Position numbers and translations under genes: made by a program
Assembly (NCBI RefSeq): GCF_000348905.1
Contig: NZ_AOFT01000001.1
Coordinates: 310,001 to 374,000 of the forward strand
Source: Bhargavaea cecembensis DSE10
GTDB lineage: Bacteria; Bacillota; Bacilli; Bacillales_A; Planococcaceae
Reading direction: 5' to 3'
DNA: 64,000 nt
Shown: in pieces, positions 1 through 8,151 of the stretch
How positions within the stretch are numbered: position 1 is the stretch's first letter
How the letters are laid out: each line of letters begins with the position of its first letter
The notes under the pieces: model-generated
Database searches by the model: none
What the model was told of the DNA's origin: nothing
What the model saw: only the letters and a program-made list of their open reading frames with translations

Positions 1-10
1 GCAATTCAAG

Positions 11-904
11 TTATCTTGGAACACGAGCCGTCCAGCGGGACAGGTCGGCGTCAGGTTTTTGCACGGAGTCCGCCGGGAAGATGAATGTCCACGGCGTGGT
101 CGTGTTGGCATCCACCTCAAGCGGCGGCAACTGGAACGTTCCTTTGGCGATAAGGTCGCCGGCTCCGTCAATCACTTCAAGCGGCAGCTGTTCAAGATTG
201 ATGCGGCGCGAGTAGCCGTTCCGGATCAGCAGAGCGACCGCCAATTTGCCGTCTTCCTGATAAAGAGCCTGGAAACCTGTCATGTTCAGCTCGCGCGGCT
301 TCAGTTTCGGGAGGGAGTCGACAACCTGCTGAAGGGCTTTTTTCTGGTTGTCTGCTAGGCTCTGCTCCCACTCCGGTTTCAGCGCAAGACGGTGCGGCAT
401 AAGCGACTGGACGTTGAAGTTCAGCGTCCAGCCGGATTCCGGAGCTTCCTTAAGGAACTGTTCATTCTTGCTGAAGACGAACACCCAAGGGCTAGCGGTA
501 GCAGGTTTGATCTCACCGAGTTCCTGCATGTCAAATTCTTTGGAGGCTGCCAGCTTGCCGTCTTCGGTCACGAGTAGCAGCTCGACAGGCCCCATCTTGA
601 CAGGCTGGCTGACCGAGGACCGGAAAAAAGCCTTGACGAGCCAGTCTCCGCTCCGGTCATCCACATCAATATCGATCCCGGCAAGGGACAGCTGATTCGG
701 TTTCAGAGGATTAAGATCGTTTGCAAGGAACCGGAGCACATATTCCTGTTCCTGGGGCACCGTCCATTCCGGGTGAAGGCTGAGGATTGTATCGACGAGC
801 TTGTCTTCTTCACTCACAGATTGGATATCTGTCAGCTCTTCGGATGAGACTGAACTGTCCGCACCTTTTCTTTCTGTTTTTCTGAATCGGGAAAAGAGAT
901 TCAT
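11..904 (-). CDS. slaP: Accessory Sec system S-layer assembly protein SlaP
   Basis: A 297-residue protein of the SlaP type, which works with SecA2 to export S-layer proteins in some Bacillaceae. It has no signal peptide and a charged, Ser-rich N-terminus, so it is probably cytoplasmic or membrane-peripheral. Two related halves are visible, about residues 65-160 and 195-285. Each opens with a 'L-KP-L---G' stretch and closes with 'PWVFVF' or 'PWTFIF', which fits the duplicated SLAP domain. Its ATG overlaps the stop of secA2 by ATGA, so the two are translationally coupled. The assignment rests on the internal duplication and on the secA2 partner; I am fairly sure of the family and less sure of the export substrates. 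Confidence 0.8.
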   Translation of the reverse strand: MNLFSRFRKTERKGADSSVSSEELTDIQSVSEEDKLVDTILSLHPEWTVPQEQEYVLRFLANDLNPLKPNQLSLAGIDIDVDDRSGDWLVKAFFRSSVSQPVKMGPVELLLVTEDGKLAASKEFDMQELGEIKPATASPWVFVFSKNEQFLKEAPESGWTLNFNVQSLMPHRLALKPEWEQSLADNQKKALQQVVDSLPKLKPRELNMTGFQALYQEDGKLAVALLIRNGYSRRINLEQLPLEVIDGAGDLIAKGTFQLPPLEVDANTTTPWTFIFPADSVQKPDADLSRWTARVPR

Positions 905-3258
905 CTGATCGCCTCCTGTTGTTGTTCCAGCAGCCGGTTCATGTCCCTGAGGATGATCCGGCGCATTTCCTGGAAGTGTTTTGCGAAAAGGTGAAGCCCT
1001 TCGCGCTGGTAAATCCGCATCGGGTCCTCCTGCTGATAGCGGCGGAGACCGATGCCTTCTTTCATCCGGGTCATCGCTTCAAGGTGGCGGACCCACATCG
1101 TATCGACCCGTGATAGGATCAGGCGCCTCGCCACAGATGCATACTGTTCATCTTCAAGAGCCGCGTGAAGCTTGTCCTTTGAATCTGTGACGGCCTCTTC
1201 GAGCGACTGGCGCAGCTCTTTCTGTCTGGTAATGCCAGTATCGATGGCAGGAGCAGCAGGGAGGAGGGAGGCAAGCACGTTCTCCAGTTCCTGGAGGTCC
1301 CACTCATCCGAGGCTCCCTGTTGCGGCGCATGTTCCTCGATTTCGAAGTCGATGGTGTCATCGATCAGCTTATCCAGAAGCTCTGAGAGTTCACTTCCAT
1401 TCAGTGCCTGGTTGCGGAATCCGAAGACGACCTTGCGCTGGTCATTGATGACATCATCCAGCTTCAGGTTGTACTCACGTTGCGAGAAGTGGGCGCCTTC
1501 GACGATGCGCTGTGTCCGTTCGGTCAGCTCATGGACATTGCTGTTCAGAACAAGTCCGTCATCATCTGTCTTGATGTTCTTCTTGAACTTCTCCGTGTCG
1601 TCTTTTGCGAACCGGCGGAACATATCGTCTTCAAGCGAAATGAAGAATCGGCTCTCGCCGGGATCACCCTGGCGGCCCGAGCGGCCGCGCAATTGATTGT
1701 CGATCCGACGGCTTTCATGCTTTTCAGTACCGATCACATAGAGCCCGCCTGCATCTGCTGCGCCTTCTCCGAGCTGGATATCCGTTCCGCGTCCCGCCAT
1801 GTTCGTTGCGACGGTAATGGTGCCGTACTGGCCTGCATCCGCAATCAGCTGGATTTCCTGCTCGACGGATTTGGCGTTAAGCAAATGGTAGGGGAGATTG
1901 TATTTGTCGAGATAGTCCGCCACAGCCTCAGACTGGAGGATCGATGTCGTGCCGACAAGGATCGGCTGGCCTTTAGTGTGCCGTTCTTTGACTTCACGTG
2001 CGACCGCTTCATATTTATCATGGGTGGTCAGATAGACACGGTCAGGCTGGTCGATCCGCTGCTTTGGTCTGTTGGTCGGAACCTGGACCACTTCCATCCC
2101 GTAGACACTCCGGAATTCCTTTTCCTGCGTTTTCGCAGTTCCTGTCATCCCGCACAGTCCCGGATACATGCGGAAGTAGTTTTGGATGGTGATCTGGGAT
2201 TGCGCCTTGTTCTCCTCTGTGATCTCGACGCCTTCTTTTGCCTCGATCGCCTGGTGGAGCCCGTCGGAAAGGGAACGGCCTTCCATGATGCGTCCGGTGA
2301 ACATGTCAACGAGCGCGATCTTGCCGTCTTCCGTGACGATGTAGTCGACGTCCTTCTTGAAGATGACATGGGCCCGGACGGCCTGGATCACATAGTGATA
2401 CAGCGTCTGGTGGTCCATTTCGTACAGGTTGTCGATGCCGAATGCCTTTTCGACTTTTCCGATGCCGGCATCGGTGAGCGTAACGGCTTTTGTCTCCGGA
2501 TCGAACTCATAATCGACATCCATTTCAAACCGCTTCATCAGAAGGGCGGCAATGCGATGCAGTTCGGCTGCGGGCTGCATCTTCCCGGCAATGATGAGCG
2601 GCGTCTTGGCCTCGTCGATCAGGACGCTGTCCACTTCATCGATGATGGCGAAGTGGTACGGACGCTGGACTTTCTGCTCCGGCTCGGCGACAAGGTTGTC
2701 ACGCAGATAGTCGAAACCGAATTCCGTCCCGACGCCGTAGGTGATATCCGCCTGATAGGCAGCCTTTTTCGCCTCGGGGTCCATCATCGGCACATTCAGT
2801 CCGGTATCCAGTCCGAGGAACTGGTGGATCTGTCCGATTTGCTCAAAGTCGCGGCGGGCAAGGTAATCATTGACGGTGATAACATGGACGCCCTTTCCGG
2901 ACAGTGCCCGGACATAGGAAGGGAGGGAAGCGACAAGCGTCTTTCCCTCACCGGTTGCCATCTCGGCAATATTTCCTTCTGCCATGACCAGTCCGCCAAT
3001 CATCTGGACATCGAAGTGGCGCATGCCGAGCACACGCTTGGATGCCTCGCGCACGACAGCGAATGCCTCGGCTGTGATGGCTTCCAGCTTTTCACCTTCA
3101 GCAAGCCGGTCGCGGAAGCGGGCGGTCATGCCCCTGAGTTCATCATCAGACATTTTTTCATAGACAGGTTCAAGCTGGTTGATTTGGTCAACGGTCTTTT
3201 TATATTTTTTGAGCTGCCGGGATGTGGTGGCAGCCGGTTTTCTGAAGAGAGATAACAT
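901..3258 (-). CDS. secA2: Accessory preprotein translocase ATPase SecA2
   Basis: A 785-residue SecA paralogue, first gene of a secA2-slaP operon. Walker A (ATGEGKT) lies at residues 101-107 and the DEVD Walker B at 207-210; '[14 protein letters not shown]' and '[13 protein letters not shown]' are the helicase-type motifs of the second nucleotide-binding fold. The C-terminus ends at 'RLLEQQQEAIR' with no CxC zinc tail, unlike the housekeeping SecA at 14654-17164; loss of this SecB/ribosome-binding tail is typical of SecA2. An AAAGGAG ribosome-binding site precedes the ATG. Together with SlaP it should drive export of a small substrate set, most likely S-layer or cell-wall proteins. Confidence 0.92.
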   Translation of the reverse strand: MLSLFRKPAATTSRQLKKYKKTVDQINQLEPVYEKMSDDELRGMTARFRDRLAEGEKLEAITAEAFAVVREASKRVLGMRHFDVQMIGGLVMAEGNIAEMATGEGKTLVASLPSYVRALSGKGVHVITVNDYLARRDFEQIGQIHQFLGLDTGLNVPMMDPEAKKAAYQADITYGVGTEFGFDYLRDNLVAEPEQKVQRPYHFAIIDEVDSVLIDEAKTPLIIAGKMQPAAELHRIAALLMKRFEMDVDYEFDPETKAVTLTDAGIGKVEKAFGIDNLYEMDHQTLYHYVIQAVRAHVIFKKDVDYIVTEDGKIALVDMFTGRIMEGRSLSDGLHQAIEAKEGVEITEENKAQSQITIQNYFRMYPGLCGMTGTAKTQEKEFRSVYGMEVVQVPTNRPKQRIDQPDRVYLTTHDKYEAVAREVKERHTKGQPILVGTTSILQSEAVADYLDKYNLPYHLLNAKSVEQEIQLIADAGQYGTITVATNMAGRGTDIQLGEGAADAGGLYVIGTEKHESRRIDNQLRGRSGRQGDPGESRFFISLEDDMFRRFAKDDTEKFKKNIKTDDDGLVLNSNVHELTERTQRIVEGAHFSQREYNLKLDDVINDQRKVVFGFRNQALNGSELSELLDKLIDDTIDFEIEEHAPQQGASDEWDLQELENVLASLLPAAPAIDTGITRQKELRQSLEEAVTDSKDKLHAALEDEQYASVARRLILSRVDTMWVRHLEAMTRMKEGIGLRRYQQEDPMRIYQREGLHLFAKHFQEMRRIILRDMNRLLEQQQEAIR

Positions 3259-3458
3259 GATGGATGCTCCTTTAGATGAAGTCCTTGTGCGGACACTGTT
3301 TCATTTTAGCAAAAAGGCAGGCAAAAGACTACTTTACCTGAAACTTCATCGTGGTTGGAACGTCCCATATTCAGGACCGTTTGACTTATGGTTTTCAGGG
3401 AATGGATAAGTAAAAAAGCTCTGTTCTCCGGTCAGATGGTGTTTTTGACAATTTATCA

Positions 3459-3467
3459 TGCTATAAT
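3459..3467 (+). promoter_or_regulatory. Extended -10 promoter of tagO
   Basis: TGCTATAAT, a TGN-extended -10 element 45 bases before the tagO start. A TTGACA is present upstream at 3445-3450, but its spacing (11 bp) is too short to act as the -35, so recognition probably relies on the extended -10. Confidence 0.55.
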
Positions 3468-3512
3468 ACTTAAGATCAAAATAGATGGATTCATCTTTTT
3501 GGGAGGATCGAT

Positions 3513-4556
3513 ATGACAATCCTGCTGACAATGGTCGCAGCCTTCGTTGCTGCGCTCCTGTTGACACCGCTGGTAAAGCGGCTTGCGATCCGCCTCGGTG
3601 CGGTCGACAAGCCCAATCATAGAAAAGTTCACGCAAGAATCATGCCTCGAATGGGCGGGCTGGCGATTTATGCAGCTTTTGTCCTCGGCTACGTCCTCCT
3701 GAGACCGGAAAGCGAATATGCGGCAGCCATCATGATCGGTGCGACAATCATCGTACTGACCGGGCTGCTGGATGACTTCCTGGAAATTACCGCAAAGGCC
3801 AAGATGGCAGGGCAGCTGCTTGCTGCCGGAATCGTCGTCTTTTATGGCGGGCTGGACATCGACTTTATCAATCTGCCGTTTGGCGGCACAATCGACTTTG
3901 GTTACCTCAGCATCCCTCTCACGATTCTCTGGATCATTGGGATCACCAACGCCATCAACCTGATTGACGGCCTCGACGGCCTGGCTGCCGGGGTATCGAC
4001 GATTGCCCTCATTACGCTCGCCGTGATGGCCGGATTTATGGACAACATCTTTGTTGTAGCAGTGGCGGCGATCCTGGCTGCATCCTGTGCCGGCTTCCTT
4101 GTTTTCAACTTCCATCCGGCAAAAATCTTCATGGGGGACACCGGTTCACTGTTCCTCGGATTCATGATCTCTGTACTGGCGCTGACCGGCTTCAAAAACG
4201 TTACGGTCATCTCGCTCGTCATTCCGATTATTATCCTCGGGGTACCGATTTCCGATACATTCTTTGCGATCGTGCGCCGGATCCGGATGAAGCAGCCGAT
4301 TTCGGCACCGGACAAATCTCACCTTCACCACTGCCTTCTGCGGGCAGGTTTCTCTCACCGTCAGACCGTTCTGATCATATACTCGTTCGCGGCGCTGTTT
4401 GGCCTGGCTGCCATTCTGTTCTCGCAGGCAACCGTATGGGGCGCATTCCTGATCATCGGCATCATGCTCCTCGTCATTGAACTGTTTGTCGAGATCATCG
4501 GGCTTGCCGGACAGAACTACTACCCGCTCCTGAAGCTGGTTAAGGTGAAAAAGTGA
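3513..4556 (+). CDS. tagO: Undecaprenyl-phosphate GlcNAc-1-phosphate transferase TagO/MraY family
   Basis: A 347-residue polytopic membrane protein of the MraY/WecA/TagO family, which loads GlcNAc-1-phosphate onto undecaprenyl phosphate and so starts wall teichoic acid or secondary cell-wall polymer synthesis. Diagnostic stretches are 'GLLDDFLEITAKAKMAGQ' (Mg-binding DD), 'INLIDGLDGLAAG', 'HPAKIFMGDTGSLFLG' and 'SHLHHCLLRAG'. The protein is almost all hydrophobic, with about ten membrane segments. It reads away from secA2 and is followed by a strong terminator, so it is monocistronic. Placement near two LCP genes fits a polymer that is made by TagO and ligated by LCP enzymes. WecA-type naming is equally possible without sugar data. 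Confidence 0.88.
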   Translation: MTILLTMVAAFVAALLLTPLVKRLAIRLGAVDKPNHRKVHARIMPRMGGLAIYAAFVLGYVLLRPESEYAAAIMIGATIIVLTGLLDDFLEITAKAKMAGQLLAAGIVVFYGGLDIDFINLPFGGTIDFGYLSIPLTILWIIGITNAINLIDGLDGLAAGVSTIALITLAVMAGFMDNIFVVAVAAILAASCAGFLVFNFHPAKIFMGDTGSLFLGFMISVLALTGFKNVTVISLVIPIIILGVPISDTFFAIVRRIRMKQPISAPDKSHLHHCLLRAGFSHRQTVLIIYSFAALFGLAAILFSQATVWGAFLIIGIMLLVIELFVEIIGLAGQNYYPLLKLVKVKK

Positions 4557-4572
4557 ACAGTAACAGGTGAAC

Positions 4573-4610
4573 AAGCCATCACTCATTATTTTGAGTGATG
4601 GCTTTTATAT
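4573..4610 (+). terminator. Rho-independent terminator of tagO
   Basis: Perfect hairpin with arms AAGCCATCACTCA and TGAGTGATGGCTT around a short loop, followed by a T-rich run. Confidence 0.85.
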
Positions 4611-4836
4611 TCGGCAAAACAGGAAACGAGGGTGCCTGAACCCTGTACAGAGATAGGAATTCCTTTTGGGATTCGTAGTGGAACTCGCTTTTTCTCAGAT
4701 AACCTTTTTTCCCGCGCGGCCTGGTGTAAGGCAGACAAGGGCGGATTCCGTTATCAATCATGACCTTTGCTATGTGAGGCGTTTTGTATCCAGCATCAGC
4801 AGCAACGGCAATCGATTTTGAAAGCATATCCATCAC
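4579..4836 (-). pseudogene. Remnant of an IS1182-family transposase
   Basis: About 60 residues near the N-terminus of this open frame ('AVAADAGYKTPHIAKVMIDNG', 'PYTRPRGKKGYLRKSEFHYES') match the middle of IS1182-type DDE transposases as I remember the family. The upstream catalytic part and the downstream Cys-rich part are missing, and the last 25 codons run into the tagO terminator. It is a decayed internal fragment with no function expected. It marks this gap, together with the adjacent repeat, as a former insertion site. Confidence 0.7.
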
Positions 4837-4879
4837 CCGTTTTGTAGTCTGTTAACTCGATTATAGTAACAGGTACCGT

Positions 4880-5100
4880 TTGCCTCAATAAGCCTTATGG
4901 CGCGGATCGAAGCGGAGGGCCCGAGACACCTGCGGGAAAAGCGTTAGCCGAAGGCCCCGCAGAGCGCAGCTCGAGGAGTGCAGCTAATGCCGCTCAACGC
5001 TTTCGCTTTTGAGCGCAGACGCCAAACTTCGCATTGGCGTCGGCAACGCCCGCGGTAAGCGAGGGCCCGCAGCAGAAATCCGAAGGATTTTCAGTAATAG
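4880..5100. repeat. Dispersed GC-rich intergenic repeat, copy 1
   Basis: This gap holds no gene. It carries a GC-rich element with 'GAGACACCTGCGGGAA' near 4925 and 'CAACGCTTTCGCTTTT' at 4995-5010. The second string recurs exactly at 63781-63796, and a close version of the first lies inverted near 63875. The style resembles the short intergenic repeats common in Bacillaceae and Planococcaceae genomes. Boundaries are approximate. Confidence 0.6.
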
Positions 5101-5146
5101 AAAAAACTGTAGACAAAGGAGTATTCCACTCACTTTGTCTACAGTC
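5098..5146 (-). terminator. Terminator downstream of the LCP operon
   Basis: Inverted repeat ACTGTAGACAAAG / CTTTGTCTACAGT (5106-5118 and 5134-5146). On the minus strand it is followed by a run of six T, so it ends transcription coming from the LCP genes. Confidence 0.7.
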
Positions 5147-5149
5147 TGA

Positions 5150-5178
5150 CCCCATCCGAAATTCGGATGGGGTTTTTG
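5150..5178 (+). terminator. Strong hairpin-T terminator in the tagO-LCP gap
   Basis: CCCCATCCGAA paired with TTCGGATGGGG, then TTTTT on the plus strand. There is no plus-strand gene immediately upstream, so it may terminate a transcript from the repeat or be left over from a lost insertion sequence. Confidence 0.65.
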
Positions 5179-5183
5179 TATGT

Positions 5184-6227
5184 TCACTCCGGCTGGTGGC
5201 CGGCAGCAAAGTCATCGTCATCTTCTTTATTGCCCTCAGTCAGGCGGGTGGAGCCCTGTTTCAGGCCGAGGTGGACCTGGAGGTTATCCTTTACATCTGC
5301 AAGATTGCTTTCGTCCAGGATCCAGTAGTAGGTGCCTGTACTCATGTCATCGGTTCCTGCTAGCTGTAGCGGTTCGATCTCCGGCATGCCGTTCTTAAGG
5401 TAGGCCGCGAGGGACATCAACTCATCCATCTTCATGTTCGTCTTCATGTTCTTGCCGATTGCATCCAGCACATCACCGTATTTGGTAAGCGACTTGACGT
5501 CCGTCGCTTTGTCGGCGAGGGCTTCCAGGATCATCTGCTGGCGTTTGCCGCGTTCGATGTCGTTGTCGAGCATCCGTGTCCTGGCCAGGGCCAGGGCATG
5601 CCGGCCGTCCAGTTCCTGGAGGCCGGGCTCCAGCTGGATGGTGTACTGGTCGTTCTCGTCTTTCTCGAGCCGTTCGTAAGGGACATCCACTTCGATGCCG
5701 CCGAGCGCGTCGACCACATCGATGAAGGCATGGAAGTTCATCTCCACATAGTAATCGATCGGGATGTCCAGCAGTTCTTCAACCGCATCCATCGACGCTA
5801 TTGTCCCGCCGTAGGCATGGGCATGGGTGATTTTGTCCTTGTAGCCCACTTCAGGAATATAGACAAGAGAATCACGGGGAATGCTCAACAGGCTGACCGA
5901 TTTGTCCTTGTTGTTCAGAGTGGCGACAAGCAGGGCGTCGGACAGGCTGCTGTCCATTCCCTTGCCGCGCACTTCGCTGTCATCGACCCCGACAAACAAA
6001 ATCGAGACATTGTCTTTAAGCGGCTCGACCTGCTCATCCCGCAGTGCCGACTGGTCACGGCCGATTGATTCATACGCCTCATTGGCGGCACTTTCCGCTT
6101 TCTGCATCAGGTGGACGGCATAAGCCGCCACACAGAGAAGCAGGCAGAGGGAAGTGATGATCAGGCCCTTAAGTATCGGCTTGCGCCTGGCCTTCCGCCG
6201 TTTTTTCTGATAGTCTTTCCGTTTCAT
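5184..6227 (-). CDS. LytR-CpsA-Psr (LCP) family cell-wall polymer ligase, second copy
   Basis: A 347-residue membrane-anchored LCP protein. LCP enzymes move teichoic acid or other anionic polymers from undecaprenyl pyrophosphate to peptidoglycan. It has a Lys/Arg-rich N-terminus, one membrane segment at about residues 22-42, then an extracellular LCP domain with 'ILFVGVDDSE', 'LLSIPRDSLVYIP' and 'GRHALALARTRMLDNDIERG', containing the conserved Arg and Asp residues that bind the polyprenyl-pyrophosphate head. The start overlaps the stop of the upstream copy by ATGA. It is very similar to that copy through the middle, so a local duplication is clear. The acidic C-tail differs. Which polymer each ligates cannot be told from sequence. 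Confidence 0.9.
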   Translation of the reverse strand: MKRKDYQKKRRKARRKPILKGLIITSLCLLLCVAAYAVHLMQKAESAANEAYESIGRDQSALRDEQVEPLKDNVSILFVGVDDSEVRGKGMDSSLSDALLVATLNNKDKSVSLLSIPRDSLVYIPEVGYKDKITHAHAYGGTIASMDAVEELLDIPIDYYVEMNFHAFIDVVDALGGIEVDVPYERLEKDENDQYTIQLEPGLQELDGRHALALARTRMLDNDIERGKRQQMILEALADKATDVKSLTKYGDVLDAIGKNMKTNMKMDELMSLAAYLKNGMPEIEPLQLAGTDDMSTGTYYWILDESNLADVKDNLQVHLGLKQGSTRLTEGNKEDDDDFAAGHQPE

Positions 6228-7246
6228 GTGGATGCCCCTCCGGCTTCGGAGCCGTCCTCGCTGCCGTCTTCCGTGCCTGGCTGTTCAAGGCCCAGGTGGG
6301 AGCGGAGAAGCTGTGACGTCTCTTCCAGTTTTTCCTCGTCCAGACGCCAGTAATAGGCGCCTGTTGTCATATCATCATAGCCTTCCAGCGTGATGGATTC
6401 AATAACGAGTTTTCCGTCCTGCAGATAAGCGGCGAGTGCCTTCATATCGTTGAAGGACAAATCGGTGGTCATATTGTCGCCGATCGCCTTGATGACATCG
6501 CCGTATCTGGAAATGGAAGAGACCGAGCTCGCCTTGTCCATGAGTGCTTCCAGAATCATCTGCTGGCGCTTTCCGCGCTCCACATCATTATCGAGCATCC
6601 GTGTCCGGGCCAGTGCGAGGGCATGCCGTCCGTCCAGTTCCTGGACACCGGGTTCGAGCTGAATCGTATATTGATCGTTTTCGTCCTTTTCCAGTCGTTC
6701 ATAGGGAACATCAACCGTGATCCCGCCAAGTGCATCCACCACATCAATGAAAGCGTGGAAATTCATCTTGACATAATAGTCAACCGGAACATTCAGCAGC
6801 TCCTCGACAGTCTCGATCGTTGCTTCCGGGCCGCCGAATGCGTGGGCATGCGTGATCTTGTCCTGATAGCCGACTTCGGGAATATAGACGAGGGAGTCCC
6901 GGGGGATGCTGACCAGCTTGACCGATTTGTCGTCGTTGTTGAGCGTGGCGAGCATCACGGCATCCGAACGGCTGTGTGATTCGTTCCGCACCTCGCTGTC
7001 ATCGACGCCGATAAACAGAATGGATACGTTGTCCTCGTACGGTTCGACTTTCTCATCCCGGAGTTTCGACCCGTCCCGGTCAATGGATTCGAAAGCGCCG
7101 TCGGCGGCAATCTGGGCCTGGCGGTACAGATAGACCGCATAAGTGCCTGCGAGAATCAGGAATGCAGCGACCAGCACGCCGATGACTTTCAGGATGGTCT
7201 TTTTCCTGGAGGATGATTGCTTTTTCCGATATTCAGATCTTTTCAT
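6224..7246 (-). CDS. LytR-CpsA-Psr (LCP) family cell-wall polymer ligase, first copy
   Basis: A 340-residue LCP protein, promoter-proximal gene of a two-gene operon. One N-terminal membrane segment (about residues 20-40) precedes the extracellular domain. The motifs 'ILFIGVDDSEVR', 'LVSIPRDSLVYIPEVGY' and 'GRHALALARTRMLDNDVERG' carry the catalytic Arg/Asp set of the family. The segment from 'NFHAFIDVVDALGG' to 'QQMILEAL' is almost identical to the downstream copy, while the N-terminal tail and C-terminus differ. In B. subtilis related genes (tagT/U/V) sit near the tagO and degSU region, as here. Named only to family, because the three paralogues cannot be told apart by eye. Confidence 0.9.
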   Translation of the reverse strand: MKRSEYRKKQSSSRKKTILKVIGVLVAAFLILAGTYAVYLYRQAQIAADGAFESIDRDGSKLRDEKVEPYEDNVSILFIGVDDSEVRNESHSRSDAVMLATLNNDDKSVKLVSIPRDSLVYIPEVGYQDKITHAHAFGGPEATIETVEELLNVPVDYYVKMNFHAFIDVVDALGGITVDVPYERLEKDENDQYTIQLEPGVQELDGRHALALARTRMLDNDVERGKRQQMILEALMDKASSVSSISRYGDVIKAIGDNMTTDLSFNDMKALAAYLQDGKLVIESITLEGYDDMTTGAYYWRLDEEKLEETSQLLRSHLGLEQPGTEDGSEDGSEAGGAST

Positions 7247-7352
7247 TTTGTCGCTCCTCCGTACAGGGTCGGGGCGGTTTCCGCGTCCGGGTAATCGGAC
7301 GCTTTAAATAGTCATTGGTTCCGTTTGTTCCTCCCTGACGCCAATCCTATTT

Positions 7353-7381
7353 ATTATACTACCTGCACCGGCCCTGCGTAA
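7353..7381 (-). promoter_or_regulatory. Probable promoter of the LCP operon
   Basis: On the minus strand, TATAAT (7353-7358) lies 17 bp from TTACGC (7376-7381). The -10 is perfect and the -35 weak. Confidence 0.5.
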
Positions 7382-7395
7382 AACGGAATAGCGCT

Positions 7396-8028
7396 TTATG
7401 CGTCGAACTCCAGAAATTCCTTCCGCTCCAATCCGACAGTTCCCTGGCCATTTGTCAGATTGGCGATCCAGTCGCGAAATTTGTCTTCTTCTGCTGCCGG
7501 CACATAGACATAAGCCGATACCGCTTCGGCATAATCCAGGCGGTCCAGGGGGTAAGGCGACATATGAAGCTCATTTTCGACTTTTCCGAGCCAAGTGTAG
7601 TCAATTGTCACTTTCATGAGGTGGTGGAGCCGCCGTTCGACAATCCCCGTGTGGTTCAGCACATCGGAGACCGCGCTGCCGTAAGCCCGGATCAGTCCGC
7701 CGCCGCCCAGTTTGATGCCGCCGAAGTAGCGTGTCACGACAACGACAGTGTCCTTCAGGTTCTGCTTTTTGAGCACTTCAAGCATCGGGACGCCCGCAGT
7801 GCCGCTCGGTTCGCCGTCATCATTGGCTTTCTGGATCTGATCGTGCTCGCCGATCAGATAGGCCGAGCAGTTATGGGTGGCGGAATGATGGGCCTGCTTG
7901 ATTTTCGCGATGAAGGCCATCGCCTCTTCTTCGGTCTCGGCACGGGCCGCATGGCCGATGAAGCGGGATTTTTTGATGATCAGTTCGCTTTCTCCGTTTC
8001 CTTTCACGGTGCGATAGTCGTCTCTCAT
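7396..8028 (-). CDS. yvyE: YigZ/YvyE (IMPACT) family protein
   Basis: A 210-residue protein of the UPF0029/IMPACT family. The N-terminal part carries the family signature 'AYLIGEHDQIQKANDDGEPSGTAGVPMLEVL', and 'VVVTRYFGGIKLGGGGLIRAYGSAV' follows. The C-terminal 60 residues form the second, DUF1949-like domain. The biochemical role in bacteria is unsettled; eukaryotic IMPACT proteins modulate Gcn1/Gcn2 signalling. It reads divergently from degS across a 120-bp gap, the same neighbour as in B. subtilis. Family assignment is secure. Confidence 0.92.
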   Translation of the reverse strand: MRDDYRTVKGNGESELIIKKSRFIGHAARAETEEEAMAFIAKIKQAHHSATHNCSAYLIGEHDQIQKANDDGEPSGTAGVPMLEVLKKQNLKDTVVVVTRYFGGIKLGGGGLIRAYGSAVSDVLNHTGIVERRLHHLMKVTIDYTWLGKVENELHMSPYPLDRLDYAEAVSAYVYVPAAEEDKFRDWIANLTNGQGTVGLERKEFLEFDA

Positions 8029-8080
8029 GTCATCAGCCTCCTTGCTGTAATGTAATTTTAATATATTTCAACCGCTGTAA

Positions 8081-8089
8081 TGCTATAAT
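8081..8089 (+). promoter_or_regulatory. Extended -10 promoter of degSU
   Basis: TGCTATAAT, 63 bases before the degS start, without a recognisable -35 at 17 bp. Confidence 0.5.
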
Positions 8090-8151
8090 AAACACAGTCT
8101 AAACTCAAATGCCGGAAATTACCGGTTCCGGATGATGAGGGGATAGAAGAA

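Noticed and set aside
1480-3255. 591-residue plus-strand open frame opposite secA2
   Set aside because: It is an antisense shadow of a strongly conserved gene in GC-rich sequence, with no ribosome-binding site and no domain pattern.
3445-3467. TTGACA/TATAAT pair as a classical promoter for tagO
   Set aside because: The 11-bp spacing is too short; only the extended -10 is kept.
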